From assembly GCF_051014445.1 (NCBI RefSeq), contig NW_027488368.1:22170001-22234000 (forward strand): a DNA stretch of 64,000 nucleotides. Direction: 5' to 3'. This document shows, piece after piece, positions 37,874 through 52,100 of this stretch (positions are counted from its first letter, which is position 1; each line of letters begins with the position of its first letter). This DNA is from Colletes latitarsis. Lineage: Eukaryota; Arthropoda; Insecta; Hymenoptera; Colletidae. The position numbers and the translations under genes were made by a program. Below the pieces are notes generated by a model. It worked only from the letters and a program-made list of their open reading frames with translations, did no database searches and had not been told where the DNA came from.

Positions 37874-39613
37874 TGCATGTTAGGTCTAGGTTAGCCCTGA
37901 GATTTTCACTCATCAGACTCATGCTTTCGCATTTTTCACATACTTGTTGAACGGATCCTGGGATTTTTCTGGTATGGTTCACGTAGTAATGTGGTACCAC
38001 ACTGAAACAATCAATTAAACCAGGTCTTGATAAATATTTTAGATGATAACGCATGTTAGGTCTGGGTTAGGTCTAGGATTTGCCCTCATCAGGCTCATAC
38101 TTTCGCATATTTCTTATACTTCATGGATAGATCCTGGGCTATTTTCTGGTTTGGATCACATAGTAATGTGGTACCACACTGAAACAGTCGATTAAACCAG
38201 GTTTCGATCAATATTCTTGAGGATAACGCATGTTAGGTCTAGGTAAGTCCTGGGATTTTCACTCATCAGACTCATTCTTTCGCATTCTTCAAATACCTGT
38301 TGAACGGATCCTGGGTTTTTTCTGGTTTGGATCACGTAGTAATGTGGGACCACACTGAAGCAATCAATTAAACCTGGTCTTGATAAATATTTTAGAGGAT
38401 AACGCATGCTAGGTCTGGGTTAGGTCTGGGATTTGCCCTCATCAGACTCATACGTTCGCGTTTTTCACATTCTTGTTGAACGGATCCTGGGTTTTTTCTG
38501 GTTTGGATCACGTAGTAATGTGGTACCACACTGAAACATTCAAATAAACCAGGTCTTGATAAATATTTTAGATGATAACGCATGTTAGGTCTGGGTTAGG
38601 TCTAGGATTTGTCCTCATCAGGCTCATACTTTCGCATATTTCTCATACTTCATGGCTAGATCCTGGGCTATTTCTGGATTGGATCACGTAGTAATGTGGT
38701 ACCACACTGAAACAGTCACTTAAACCTGGTTTCGATCAATATTTTAGAGGACAATGCAAGTTAGGTCTGGGATAGGTCTGGGATTTGCCACACATCAGGG
38801 CCATAATTTCGCATTTTTCACATACTTGTTGAACAGATCCTGGGTTTTTTCTGGTATGGATCACGTAGTAATGTGGGACCACACTGAAGCAATCAATTAA
38901 ACCTGGTCTTGATAAATATTTTAGAGGATAATGCATGTTAGGTCTGGGTTAGGTCTAGGATTTGCTCTCGTCAGGCTCATACTTTCGCATATTTCTCATA
39001 CTTGATGGCTAGATCCTGGGCTTTTTCTGGATTGCATCTCGTAGTAATGAAGTACAACACTGAAACAGTAAATAAAACCTGGTTTCCATCAATATCTTAG
39101 AGGACAACGCAAGTTAGGTCTGGGATAGGTCTGGGATTTGCCCTCATCAGACTCATACGTTCGCGTTTTTCACATACTTGTCGAACGGATCCTGGGTTTT
39201 TTCAGGTTTGGATCACGTAGTAATGTGGTACCACACAGAAACATTCAAATAAACCAGGTCTTGATAAATATTTTAGAGGATAACGCATGTTAGGTTTGGG
39301 TTGGTCTAGGATTTGCCCACATCAGGCTCATACTTTCGCATATTTCTCATACTTCATGGCTAGATCCTGGGCTGTTTCTGGATTGTATCACGTAGTAATG
39401 TGGTACCACAATGAAACAGTCAATTAAACCTTGTTTCGATCAATATTTTAGAGGATAACGCATGTTAGGTCTGGGATAGGTCTGGGATTCGCCCTCATCA
39501 GGCTCATACTTTCGCACACTTCTCAGACTTGTTTAACAGATCCTGGGTTTTTTCTGGCTTGGTTCACGTAGTAATGTGGTACCACACTGAAACATTCAGT
39601 TAAACCTGGTCTT
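37874..39613 (+). repeat. Mosaic link between block M copy 3 and block N copy 2
   Basis: About ten monomers with no full-length partner in the window. Individual units are familiar variants (TAATGCATGTTAGG, TAGATGATAACGC, CACTTCTCAGACTTG) in a new order. A one-base loss occurs in GGGTTGGTCTAGG near 39,303. Only satellite sequence is present. Confidence 0.78.
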
Positions 39614-42600
39614 GATCAATATTTTAGAGGATAACGCATGTTAGGTTTGGGTTAGGTCTAGGATTTGCCCTCATCAGGCTCATACTTTCGCATATTTCTC
39701 ATACTTCATGGATAGATCCTGGGCTATTTTCTGGTTCGGATCACATAGTAATGTGGTACCACACTGAAACAGTCGATTAAACCAGGTTTCGATCAATATT
39801 TTTGAGGATAACGCATGTTAGGTCTAGGTTAGGCCTGGGATTTTCACTCATCAGACTCATTCTTTCGCATTCTTCACATACTTGTTGAACGGATCCTGGG
39901 TTTTTTCTGGTTTGGATCACGTAGTAATGTGGGACCACACTGAAACAATCAATTAAACCTGGTCTTGATAAATATTTTAGATGATAACGCATGTTACGTC
40001 TGGGTTAGGTCTAGGATTTGCCCTCATCAGGCTCATACATTCGCATATTTCTCATACTTGATGGCTAGATCCTGGGCTTTTTCTGGATTGCATCACGTAG
40101 TAATGAAGTACAACACTGAAACAATCAATTAAACCTGGTTTCCATCAATATCTTAGAGGACAACGCAAGTTAGGTCTGGGATAGGTCTGGGATTTGCCCT
40201 CATGAGACTCATACGTTTGCGTTTTTCACATACTTGTTGAACGGATCCTGGGGTTTTTCTGGTTTGGATAACGTAGTAATGTTGTACCACACTGAAGCAG
40301 TCCATTAAACCTGGTCTTGATAAATATTTTAGATGATAACGCATGTTAGGTCTGGGTTAGGTCTAGGATTTGCCCTCATCAGGCTCATACTTTCGCATAT
40401 TTCTCATACTTCATGGCTAGATCCTGGGCTATTTCTGGATTGGATCACGTAGTAATGTGGTACCACACTGAAACAGTCAATTAAACCTGGTTTCGATCAA
40501 TATTTTAGAGGACAATGCAAGTTAGGTCTGGGATAGGTCTGGGATCTGCCCGCATCAGGGTCATACTTTCGCATTTTTCACATACTTGTTGAACATATCC
40601 TGGGTTTTTTCTGGTTTGGATCGCGCAGTAATGTGGTACCACACTGAAGCAGCCCACTAAACCTGGTTTCGATCAATATTTTAGAGGATAACGAAAGTTA
40701 TGTCTAGGTTAGGCCTGGGACTTGCCCTCATCAGACTCATGCTTTCGCATTTTTCACATACTTGTTGAACAGATCCTGGGCTATTTTCTGGTTTGGATCA
40801 CATAGTAATGTGGTACCACACTGAAACAGTCGATTAAACCAGGTTTCGATCAATATTCTTGAGGATAACGCATGTTAGGTCTAGGTAAGTCCTGGGATTT
40901 TCACTCATCAGACTCATTCTTTCGCATTTTTCACATACATGTTGAACAGATCCTGGCTTTTTCTGGTTTGGATCGCGCAGTAATGTGGTACCACACTGTA
41001 ACAGCCCACTAAACCTGGTTTTGATCAATATTTAAGAGGATAACGAAAGTTATGTCTAGGTTGGGCCTGGGATTTGCCCTCATCAGACTCATACGTTCGC
41101 GTTTTTCACATACATGTTGAACGCATCCTGGGTTTTTTCTGGTTTGGATCACGTAGCAATGTGGTACCACACTGAAACATTCAAATAAACCAGGTCTTGA
41201 TAAATATTTTAGATGATAACGCATGTTAGGTCTGGGATAGGTCTGGGATTCGCCCTCATCAGGCTCATACTTTCGCACACTTCACAGACTCGTTTAACAG
41301 ATCCTGGGTTTTTTCTGGTTTGGTTCAAGTAGTAATGTGGTACCACACTGAAACATTCAGTTAAACCTGGTCTTGATCAATATTTTAGAGGATAACGCAT
41401 ATTAGGTTTGGGTTAGGTCTAGGATTTGCCCTCATCAGGCTCATACTTTCGCATTTTTCGCATACTTGTTGAACAGATCCTGGCTTTTTCTGGTTTGGAT
41501 CGCGCAGTAATGTGGTACCACACTGAAACAGCCCACTAAACCTGGTTTCGATCAATATTTTAGAGGATAACGAAAGTTATGTCTAGGTTAGGCCTGGGAT
41601 TTGCCCTCATCAGACTCATGCTTTCGCATTTTTCACATACTTGTTGAACAGATCCTGGGTTTTTTCTGGTATGGATCACGTAGTAATGTGGTACCATACT
41701 GAAACATTCAATTAAACTTGGTCTTGCTAAATATTTTAGAGGATATCGCATGTTAGGTCTGGGTTAGGTCTAGGATTTGCCCTCATCAGGCTCATACTTT
41801 CGCATATTTCTCATACTTCATGGCTAGATCCTGGGCTTTTTCTGGATTGCATCACGTAGTAATGAAGTACAACACTGAAACAGTCAATTAAACCTGGTTT
41901 CGATAAATATTTTACAGAATAATTCATGTTAGGTCTAGGTTAGGCCTGGGATTTGCCCCCATCAGCGTCATACTTTCGCAGTTCTAACATACGTGTTGAC
42001 ATGATCGAGGGTTTTTTCTGCTTTGGATCACGTAGTAAAGTGGTACCACACTGAAACAGTACACTAAACCTGGTTTCGATCAATATTTTAGAGGATAACG
42101 AAAGTTATGTCTAGGTTAGGCCCGGGATTTGCCCTCATCAGACTCATGCTTTCGCATTTTTCACATACTTGTTGAACAGATCCTGGGTTGTTTCTGATAT
42201 GGATCACGTAGTAATGTGGTACCATACTGAAACATTCAAATAAACCTGGTCTTGATAAATATTTTAGAGGATAACGCATGTTAGGTTTGGGTTAGGTCTA
42301 GGATTTGCCCACATCAGGCTCATACTTTCGCATATTTCTCATACTTCATGGCTAGATCGTCGGCTGTTTCTGGATTGTATCACGTAGTAATGTGGTACCA
42401 CGCTGAAACAGTCAATTAAACCTGGTTTCGATCAATATTTTAGAGGATAACGCAAGTTAGGTCTGGGATAGGTCTGGGATTCGCCCTCATCAGGCTCATA
42501 CTTTCGCATATTTCTCAAACTTGATGGCTAGATCCTGGGCTTTTTCTGGATTGCATCACGTAGTAATGAAGTACAACACTGAAACAGTCAATTAAACCAG

Positions 42601-44699
42601 GTTTCCACCAATATCTTAGAGGACAACGCAAGTTAGGTCTGGGATAGGTCTGGGATTTGCCCTCATCAGACTCATACGTTCGCGTTTTTCACGTACTTGT
42701 TGAACGGATCCTGGGTTTTTTTCTGGTATGGTTCACGTAGTAATGTGGTACCACACTGAAACAATCAATTAAACCAGGTCTTGATAAATATTTTAGATGA
42801 TAACGCATGTTAGGTCTGGGTTAGGTCTAGGATTTGCCCTCATCAGGCTCATACTTTCGCATATTTCTCATACTTCATGGCTAGATCCTGGGCTGTTTCT
42901 GGATTGTATCACGTAGTAATGTGGTACCACGCTGAAACAGTCAATTAAACCTGGTTTCGATCAATATTTGAGAGGATAACGCAAGTTAGGTCTGGGATAG
43001 GTCTGGGATTCGCCCTCATCAGGCTCATACTTTCGCGTTTTTCTCATACTTGTTGAACTGATCCAGGGTTTTTTCTGGTTTGGATCACGTAGCAATGTGG
43101 TACCACACTGAAACAGTCGATTAAACCTGGTTTCGATCATTATTTTAGAGGACAACGCATGTTTGGTCTGGGATAGGGCTGGGATTTGCCCTCATCAGGC
43201 TCATACTTTCGCGTTTTTCACATACTTGTTGAACAGATCCTGGGTTTTTTCTGGTTTGAGTCACGTAGTAATGTGGTACCACACTGAAACAGTCCACTAA
43301 ACCTGGTTTGGATCAATTGTTTAGAGGATAACGCATGTTAGGTCTAGGTTAGCCCTGGGATTTTCACTCATCAGACTCATACTTTCGCATTCTTCTCATA
43401 CTTGTTGAACTGTTCCTGTGTTTTTTCTGGTTTGGTTCACGTAGTAATGTGGTACCACACTGAAACAGTCGATTAAACCTGGTTTCGATCAATATCTTAG
43501 AGGATAGCGCAAGTTAAGTCTGCGATTGGTCTGGGATTTGACCTCATCAGACTCATGCTTTCGCATTTTTCACATTCTTGTTGAACAGATCCTGGGTTTT
43601 TTCTGGTTTGGATCACGTAGCAACGTGGTACCACACTGAAACATTCAAATAAACCAGGTCTTGATAAATATTTTAGATGATAACGCATGTTAGGTCTGGG
43701 ATAGGTCTGGGATTCGCCCTCATCAGGCTCATACTTTCGCACACTTCACAGACTCGTTTAACAGATCCTGGGTTTTTTCTGGTTTGGTTCAGGTAGTAAT
43801 GTGGTACCACACTGAAACATTCAGTTAAACCTGGTCTTGATCAATATTTTAGAGGATAACGCATATTAGGTTTGGGTTAGGTCTAGGATTTGCCCTCATC
43901 AGGCTCATACTTTCGCATTTTTCGCATACTTGTTGAACAGATCCTGGCTTTTTCTGGTTTGGATCGCGCAGTAATGTGGTACCACACTGAAACAGCCCAC
44001 TAAACCTGGTTTCGATCAATATTTTAGAGGATAACGAAAGTTATGTCTAGGTTAGGCCTGGGATTTGCCCTCATCAGACTCATGCTTTCGCATTTTTCAC
44101 ATACTTGTTGAACAGATCCTGGGTTTTTTCTGGTATGGATCACGTAGTAATGTGGTACCATACTGAAACATTCAATTAAACCTGGTCTTGATAAATATTT
44201 TAGAGGATATCGCATGTTAGGTCTGGGTTAGGTCTAGGATTTGCCCTCATCAGGCTCATACTTTCGCATATTTCTCATACTTCATGGCTAGATCCTGGGC
44301 TTTTTCTGGATTGCATCACGTAGTAATGAAGTACAACACTGAAACAGTCAATTAAACCTGGTTTCGATAAATATTTTACAGAATAATTCATGTTAGGTCT
44401 AGGTTAGGCCTGGGATTTGCCCTCATCAGCGTCATACTTTCGCAGTTCTAATATACGTGTTGACATGATCGAGGGTTTTTTCTGCTTTGGATCACGTAGT
44501 AAAGTGGTACCACACTGAAACAGTACACTAAACCTGGTTTCGATCAATATTTTAGAGGATAACGAAAGTTATGTCTAGGTTAGGCCTGGGATTTGCCCTC
44601 ATCAGACTCATGCTTTCGCATTTTTCACATACTTGTTGAACAGATCCTGGGTTGTTTCTGATATGGATCACGTAGTAATGTGGTACCATACTGAAACAT
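39614..44699 (+). repeat. Block N, copy 2
   Basis: Partner of 25,615-31,053. It has one dimer fewer near 40.1-40.4 kb, one monomer more at about 42.49-42.67 kb, and one monomer fewer near 43.59 kb, where CATTCTTGTTGAACAGATCC runs directly into the CACGTAGCAACG unit. Internal 14-monomer repetition is kept (41,560 and 44,024 are corresponding points). Confidence 0.87.
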
Positions 44700-46640
44700 T
44701 CAAATAAACCTGGTCTTGATAAATATTTTAGAGGATAACGCATGTTAGGTTTGGGTTAGGTCTAGGATTTGCCCACATCAGACTCATACTTTCGCATATT
44801 TCTCATACTTCAGGGCTAGATCCTGGGCAATTTCTGGATTGGATCACGTAGTAATGTGGTACCACACTGAAACAGTCAATTAAACCTGGTTTCGATCAAT
44901 ATTTTAGAGTATAACGAAAGTTATGTCTAGGTTAGGCCTGGGATTTGCTCTCATCAGACTCATTCTTTCGCATTCTTAACATACTTGTTGAGCGGATCCT
45001 GGGTTTTTTCTGGTTTGGATCACGTAGTAATGTGGGAACACACTGAAACAATCAATTAAACCTGGTCTTGATAAATATTTTAGAGGATATCGCATGTTAG
45101 GTCTGGGTTAGGTCTAGGATTTGCCCTCATCAGGCCCCTACTTTCGCATATTTCACATACTTCATGGCTAGATCCTGGGCTTTTTCTGGATTGCATCACG
45201 TAGTAATGAAGTACAACACTGAAACAGTCAATTAAACCTGGTTTCGATCAATATTTTAGAGGATAACGAAAGTTATGTCTAGGTTAGGCCTGGGATTTGC
45301 TCTCATCAGACTCATGCATTCGCATTTTTCACATACATGTTGAACAGATCCTGGGTTTTTTCTGGTATGGATCACGTAGTAATGTGGTACCACACTGAAA
45401 CATTCAGTTAAACCTGGTCTTGATAAATATTTTTGAGGATAACGCATGTTAGGTCTGGGTTAGGTCTAGGATTTGCCCTCATCAGGCTCATACTTTCGCA
45501 TATTTCTTATACTTCATGGATAGATCCTGGGCTATTTTCTGGCTTGGATCACATACTAATGTGGTACCACACTGAAACAGTCGATTAAACCAGGTTTCGA
45601 TCAATATTCTTGAGGATAACGCATGTTAGGTCTAGGTAAGGCCTGGGATTTTCACTCATCAGACTCATTCTTTCGCATTCTTCACATACCTGTTGAACGG
45701 ATCCTGGGTTTTTTCTGGTTTGGATCACGTAGTAATGGGGGACCACACTGAAACAATCAATTAAACCTGGTCTTGATAAATATTTTAGAGGATAACGCAT
45801 GTTAGGTCTGGGTTAGGTCTAGGATTTGCTCCCATCAGACTCATACTTTCGCATATTTCTCAAACTTGATGGCTAGATCCTGGGCTTTTTCTGGATTGCA
45901 TCACGTAGTAATGAAGTACAACACTGAAACAGTCAATTAAACCAGGTTTCCACCAATATCTTAGAGGACAACGCAAGTTAGGTCTAGGTTAGGCCTGGGA
46001 TTTGCCCTCATCAGACTCATACGTTCGCGTTTTTCACGTACTTGTTGAACGGATCCTGGGTTTTTTTCTGGTATGGTTCACGTAGTAATGTGGTACCACA
46101 CTGAAACAATCAATTAAACCAGGTCTTGATAAATATTTTAGATGATAACGCATGTTAGGTCTGGGTTAGGTCTAGGATTTGCCCTCATCAGGCTCATACT
46201 TTCGCATATTTCTCATACTTCATGGCTAGATCCTGGGCTGTTTCTGGATTGTATCACGTAGTAATGTGGTACCACGCTGAAACAGTCAATTAAACCTGGT
46301 TTCGATCAATATTTGAGAGGATAACGCAAGTTAGGTCTGGGATAGGTCTGGGATTGGCCCTCATCAGGCTCATACTTTCGCGTTTTTCTCATACTTGTTG
46401 AACTGATCCTGGGATTTTTCTGGTTTGGATCACGTAGCAATGTGGTACCACACTGAAACAGTCGATTAAACCTGGTTTCGATCATTATTTTAGAGGACAA
46501 CGCAAGTTTGGTCTGGGATAGGGCTGGGATTTGCCCTCATCAGGCTCATACTTTCGCGTTTTTCACATACTTGTTGAACAGATCCTGGGTTTTTTCTGGT
46601 TTGAGTCACGTAGTAATGTGGTACCACACTGAAACAGTCG
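44700..46640 (+). repeat. End of the large-block region, with a 19-monomer echo
   Basis: About eleven monomers. Bases 45,840-46,640 repeat 42,495-43,295 at spacing 3,345 (19 monomers plus 1), sharing CAGGTTTCCACCAATATC, CACGTACTTGTTGAACGG and the TTTGAGAGGATAACG unit. Monomers between 44.8 and 45.6 kb carry private changes such as AGAGTATAACG and CAGGCCCCTACTTTCG. Confidence 0.8.
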
Positions 46641-47724
46641 ATTAAACCAGGTTTCGATCAATATTTTTGAGGATAACGCATTTTAGGTCCAGGTTAGGCC
46701 TGGGATTTTCACTCATCAGACTCATACTTTCGCATTCTTCACATACTTGTTGAACGGATCCTGGGCTTTTTCTGGATTGCATCACGTAGTAATGAAGTAC
46801 AACACTGAAACAGTCAATTAAACCTGGTTTCCATCAATATCTTAGAGGACAACGCAAGTTAGGTCTGGGATAGGTCTGGGATTTGCCCTCATCAGACTCA
46901 TACGTTCGCGTTTTTCACATACTTGTTGAACGGATCCTGGGTTTTTTCTGGTTTGGATCACGTAGTAATGTGGGACCACACTGAAACAATCAATTAATCC
47001 TGGTCTTGATAAATATTTTAGAGGATAACGCATGTTAGGTCTGGGTTACGTCTAGGATTTGCCCTCATCTGGCTCATACTTTCGCATATTTCTCATACTT
47101 CATGGCTAGATCCTGGGCTGTTTCTGCATTGTATCACGTAGTAATGTGGTACCACGCTCAAACAGTCGATTAAACCTGGTTTCGATCAATATTTTTGAGG
47201 ATAACGCATGTTAGGTCTGGGATAGGTCTGGGATTAGCCCTCATCAGACTCATACTTTCGCTTTCTTCACATACTTGTTGAACGAATCCTGGGCTTTTTC
47301 TGGATTGCATCACGTAGTAATGTAGTACCACACTGAAACAGTCGATTAAACCTGGTTTCGATCAATATTTTTGAGGATAACGCATGTTAGGTCTGGGATA
47401 GGTCTGGCATTAACCCTCATCAGACTCATACTTTCGGATTCTTCACATACTTGTTGAACGGATCCTGGGTTTTTTCTGGTTTGGATCACGTAGTAATGTG
47501 GATCCACACTGAAACAATCAATTAAACCTGGTCTTGATAAATATTTTAGAGGATAACGCATGTTAGGTCTGGGATAGGTCCGGGATTTGCCCTCATCAGA
47601 CTCATACTTTCGCACACTTCACATACTCGTTGAACGGATCCTGGGTTTTTTCTGGCGTGGAACACGTAGTAATGTGGTACCACACTGAAACATTCAATTA
47701 AACCTGGTCTTGATAAATATTTTA

Positions 47725-48285
47725 GAGGATAACGCATGTTAGGTCTGGGATAGGTCTGGGATTAGCCCTCATCAGACTCATACTTTCGCACACTTCACAT
47801 ACTCGTTGACGAGATCCTGGGTTTTTTTCTAGTTTCGATCACGCAGTAATGTGGTACCACACTGAAACAGTCGATTAAACCTGGTTTCGATCAATATTTT
47901 TGGGGATAACGCATGTTAGGTCTGGGATAGGTCTGGGATTAGCCCTCATCAGGCTCACAGTTTCGCGTTTTTCACATACTTGTCGAACAGATCCTGGGTT
48001 TTTTGTGGTTTGGATCACGTAGTAATGTGGTACCACACTGAAACATTCAATTAAACCAGGTCTTGATAAATATTTTAGAGGATAACGCATGTTAGGTCTG
48101 GGATAGGTCTGGGATTAGCCCTCATCAGACTCATACTTTCGCACACTTCACATACTCGTTGACGAGATCCTGGGTTTTTTTCTAGTTTCGATCACGCAGT
48201 AATGCGGTACCACACTGAAACAGTCGATTAAACCTGGTTTCGATCAATATTTTTGGGGATAACGCATGTTAGGTTTGGGATAGGT
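47725..48285 (+). repeat. Dimer repeat at 353 bp spacing
   Basis: The pair starting at 47,725 is repeated from 48,078. Shared rare variants are CTCGTTGACGAGATCC, CTAGTTTCGATCACGCAG and TTTTTGGGGATAACGC. The odd base is the seventh T in the T tract after CCTGGG. The copy ends soon after 48,280. Confidence 0.85.
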
Positions 48286-48428
48286 CTGGCATTAACCCTC
48301 ATCAGACTCATACTTTCGCTTTCTTCACATACTTGTTGAACGGATCCTGGGCTTTTTCTGGTTTGGATCACGTATTAATGTGGTACCACACTGAAACATT
48401 CAATTAATCCTGGTCTTGATAAATATTT

Positions 48429-49135
48429 TAGAGGACAACGCAAGTTAGGTCTAGGTAAGGCCTGAGATTTTCACTGATCAGACTCATACAATCGCATTCT
48501 TCACATACTTGTTGAACGGCTCCTGGGTTTTTTCTGGTTTGGATCACGTAGTAATGTGATACCACACCGAAACATTCAATTAATCCTGGTCTTGATAAAT
48601 ATTTTAGAGGATAACGCATGTTAGGTCTGGGTTACGTCTAGGATTTGCCCTCATCAGGCTCATACTTTCGCATATTTCTCATACTTCATGGCTAGATCCT
48701 GGGCTGTTTCTGCATTGTATCACGTAGTAATGTGGTACCACGCTGAAACAGTCAATTAAACCTGGTTTCGATCAATATTTTAGAGGATAACGGAAGTTAG
48801 GTCTGGGATAGGTCTAGGATTTGCCCTCATCAGGCTCTTACTATCGCATATTTCTCATACTTCATGGCTGGATCCTGGGCTATTTCTGGATTGGATCACG
48901 TAGAAAAGTGGTACCACACTGAAACATTCAATGAAACCTGTTCTGGATAAATATTTTAGAGGATAACGCATCTTAGGTCTGGGTTAGGTCTAAGATTTGC
49001 CCTCATCAGGCTCACAGTTTCGCGTTTTTCACATACTTGTTAAACAGATCCTGTGTTTTTTCTGGTTTGGATCACGTAGTAATGTGGTACCACACTAAAA
49101 CAGTCAATTAAACCTGGTTTCGATGAATATTTTAG
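48429..49135 (+). repeat. Four-monomer segment repeated at 51,070-51,776
   Basis: Four monomers recur 2,641 bases away (15 monomers plus 1), sharing ACTGATCAGACTCATACAATC, GTCTGGGTTACGTCTAGG, CAGGCTCTTACT and CTGTTCTGGATAAATATT. Many single-base differences separate the two copies, so this is an older duplication than those before 46 kb. Confidence 0.8.
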
Positions 49136-52100
49136 AGGATCACGCAAGCTAGGTCTGGGATAGGTCTGGGATTAGCCCTCATCAGACTCATACTTTCGCA
49201 CACTTCACATACTCGTTGACAAGATTCTGGGTTTTTTTCTGGCTTGGATCACGTAGTAATGTGGTTCTACACTGAAGCAGTCGATTAAACTTGGCTTCGA
49301 TCAATATATTAGAGGATAACGCAAGTTAGGTGTGGGATAGGTCTGGGATTTGCCCTCATCGGGCTCATACTTTCGCGTTTTTCACATACTTGTTGAACGG
49401 ATCCTGGGTTTTTTCTGGTTTGGGTCACGTAGTAATGTGGGACCACACTGAAACAGTCAATTAAACCTGGTTTCGACCAATATTTTAGAGAATAATTCAT
49501 GTTAGGTCTAGGATAGGTCTAGGATTTGCCCTCATCAGACTCTTACTATCGCATATTTCTCATACTTCATGGCTAGATCCTGGGCTATTTGTGGATTGGA
49601 TCACGTAGTAATGAAGTACAACACTGAAACAGTCAATTAAACCTGGTTTCCATCAATATTTTAGAGGACAGCGCATGTTAGGTCTAGGTTAGGCCTGGGA
49701 TTTGCCCTGATCAGGGTCATACTTTCGCAGTTTTAACATACATGTTGACCTGATCGAGGGTTTTTTCTGCTTTGGATCACGTAGTAAAGTGGTACCACAC
49801 TGAAACAGTCCATTAAACCTGGTTTGGATCAATATTTTAGAGGATAACGCATGTTAGGTCTAGGTTAGGTCAGGGATTTTCGCTCATGAGACTCATACTT
49901 TCGCATTCTTCACATACTTGTTGACGGATCCTGGGTTTTTTCTGGTTTGGTTCATGTAGTAATGTGGTACCACACTGAAACATTCAATTAAACCTGGTCT
50001 TGATAAATATTTCAGAGGATAACGCATGTTAGGTTTGGCTTAGGTCTAGGATTTGCCCTCAGCAGGCTCATACTTTCGCATATTTCTCATACTTCATGGC
50101 TAGATCCTCGGCTGTTTCTGGTTTGTATCACGTAGTAATGTGGTACCACGCTGAAACAGTCAATTAAACCTGGTTTCGATTAATATTTTAGAGGATAACG
50201 CAAGTTAGGTCTGGCATAGGTCTGGGATACGCCCTCATCAGGCTCATACTTTCGCGTTTTTCACATACTTCTTGAACAGATCGTGGGTTTTTTCTTGTTT
50301 GCATCACGTAGTAGTGTGGTACCACACTGAAACAGTCCACTAAACCTGGTTTGGATCAATTGTTTAGAGGATAACGCATGTTAGGTCTAGGTTAGCCCTG
50401 GGATTTTCACTCATCAGACTCATACTTTCGCATTCTTCTCATACTTGTTGAACTGATCCTGTGTTTTTTCTGGTATGGTTCACGTAGTAATGTGGTACCA
50501 CACTGAAACAGTCGATTAAACCTGGTTTCGATCAATATCTTAGAGGATAACGCAAGTTAAGTCTGCGATTGGTCTGGCATTTGACCTCATCAGACTCATA
50601 CTTTCGCACACTTCACATACTCGTTGAACAGATCCTGGGTTATTTTCTGGTTTGGATCACATAGTAATGTGGTACCACACTGAAACAGTCGATTAAACCT
50701 GGTCTTGATAAATATTTTAGAGAATAACGCATGTTAGGTCTGGGTTAGGTCTAGGATTTGCCCTCATCAGGCTCATACTTTCGCATATTTCTCGTACTTC
50801 ATGGCTAGATCCTGGGCTATTTCTGGATTGGATCACGTAGTAAAGTGGTACCACACTGAAACATTCAATGAAACCTGGTCTGGATAAAAATTCTAGAGGA
50901 TAACGCATGTTAGGTCAAGGTAAGGCCTGAGATTTTCACTGATCAGACTCATACAATCGCATTCTTCACATACTTGTTGAACGGATCCTGGGCTTTTTCT
51001 GGATTGCATCACGTAGTAATGTAGTACCACACTGAAACAGTCAATGAAACCTGGTTTCCATCAATATTTTAGAGGACAACGCAAGTTAGGTCTAGGTAAG
51101 GCCTGAGATTTTCACTGATCAGACTCATACAATCGCATTCTTCACATACTGGTTGAACGGATCCTGGGTTTTTTCTGGTTTGGATCGCGTAGTAATGTGA
51201 TACCACACTGAAACATTCAATTAATCCTGGTCTTGATAAATATTTTAGAGGATAACGCATGTTAGGTCTGGGTTACGTCTAGGATTTGCCCTCATCAGGC
51301 TCATACTTTCGCATATTTCTCATTCTTCATGGCTAGATTCTGGGCTGTTTCCGCATTGTATCACGTAGTAATGTGGTACCACGCTGAAACAGTCAATTAA
51401 ACCTTGTTTCGATCAATATTTTAGAGGATAACGCAAGTTAGGTCTGGGATAGGTCTAGGATTTGCCCTCCTCAGGCTCTTACTGTCGCATATTTCTCATA
51501 CTTCATGGCTAGATCCTGGGCTATTTCTGGATTGGATCACGTAGTAAAGTGGTACCACACTGAAACATTCAATGAAACCTGTTCTGGATAAATATTTTAG
51601 AGGATACCGCATCTTAGGTCTGGGTTAGGTGTAAGATTTGCCCTCATCAGGCTCACAGTTTCGCGTCTTTCACATGCTTGTTAAACAGATCCCGGGTTTT
51701 TTCTGGTTTGGATCACGTAGTAATGCGGTACCACACTAAAACAGTCAATTAAACCTGGTTTCGCTCAATATTTTACAGGATAACGCATGTTAGGTCTAGG
51801 TCAGTCCTGGGATTTTCACTCATCGGACTCATACTTTCGCATTCTTCTTATACTTGTTTAACTGGTCCTGGGTTTTTTCTGGCTTGGATCACGTAGTAAT
51901 GTGGTTCCACACTGAAGCAGTCGATTAAACTTGGCTTCGATCAATATTTTAGAGGATCACGCATGTTAGGTCTGGGATAGGTCTGGGATTAGCCCACATC
52001 AGACTCATACTTTCGCACACTTCACATACTCGTTGACAAGATCCTGGGTTTTTTTCTGGCTTGCATCACGTAGTAATGTGGTTCCACACTGAAACAGTCG

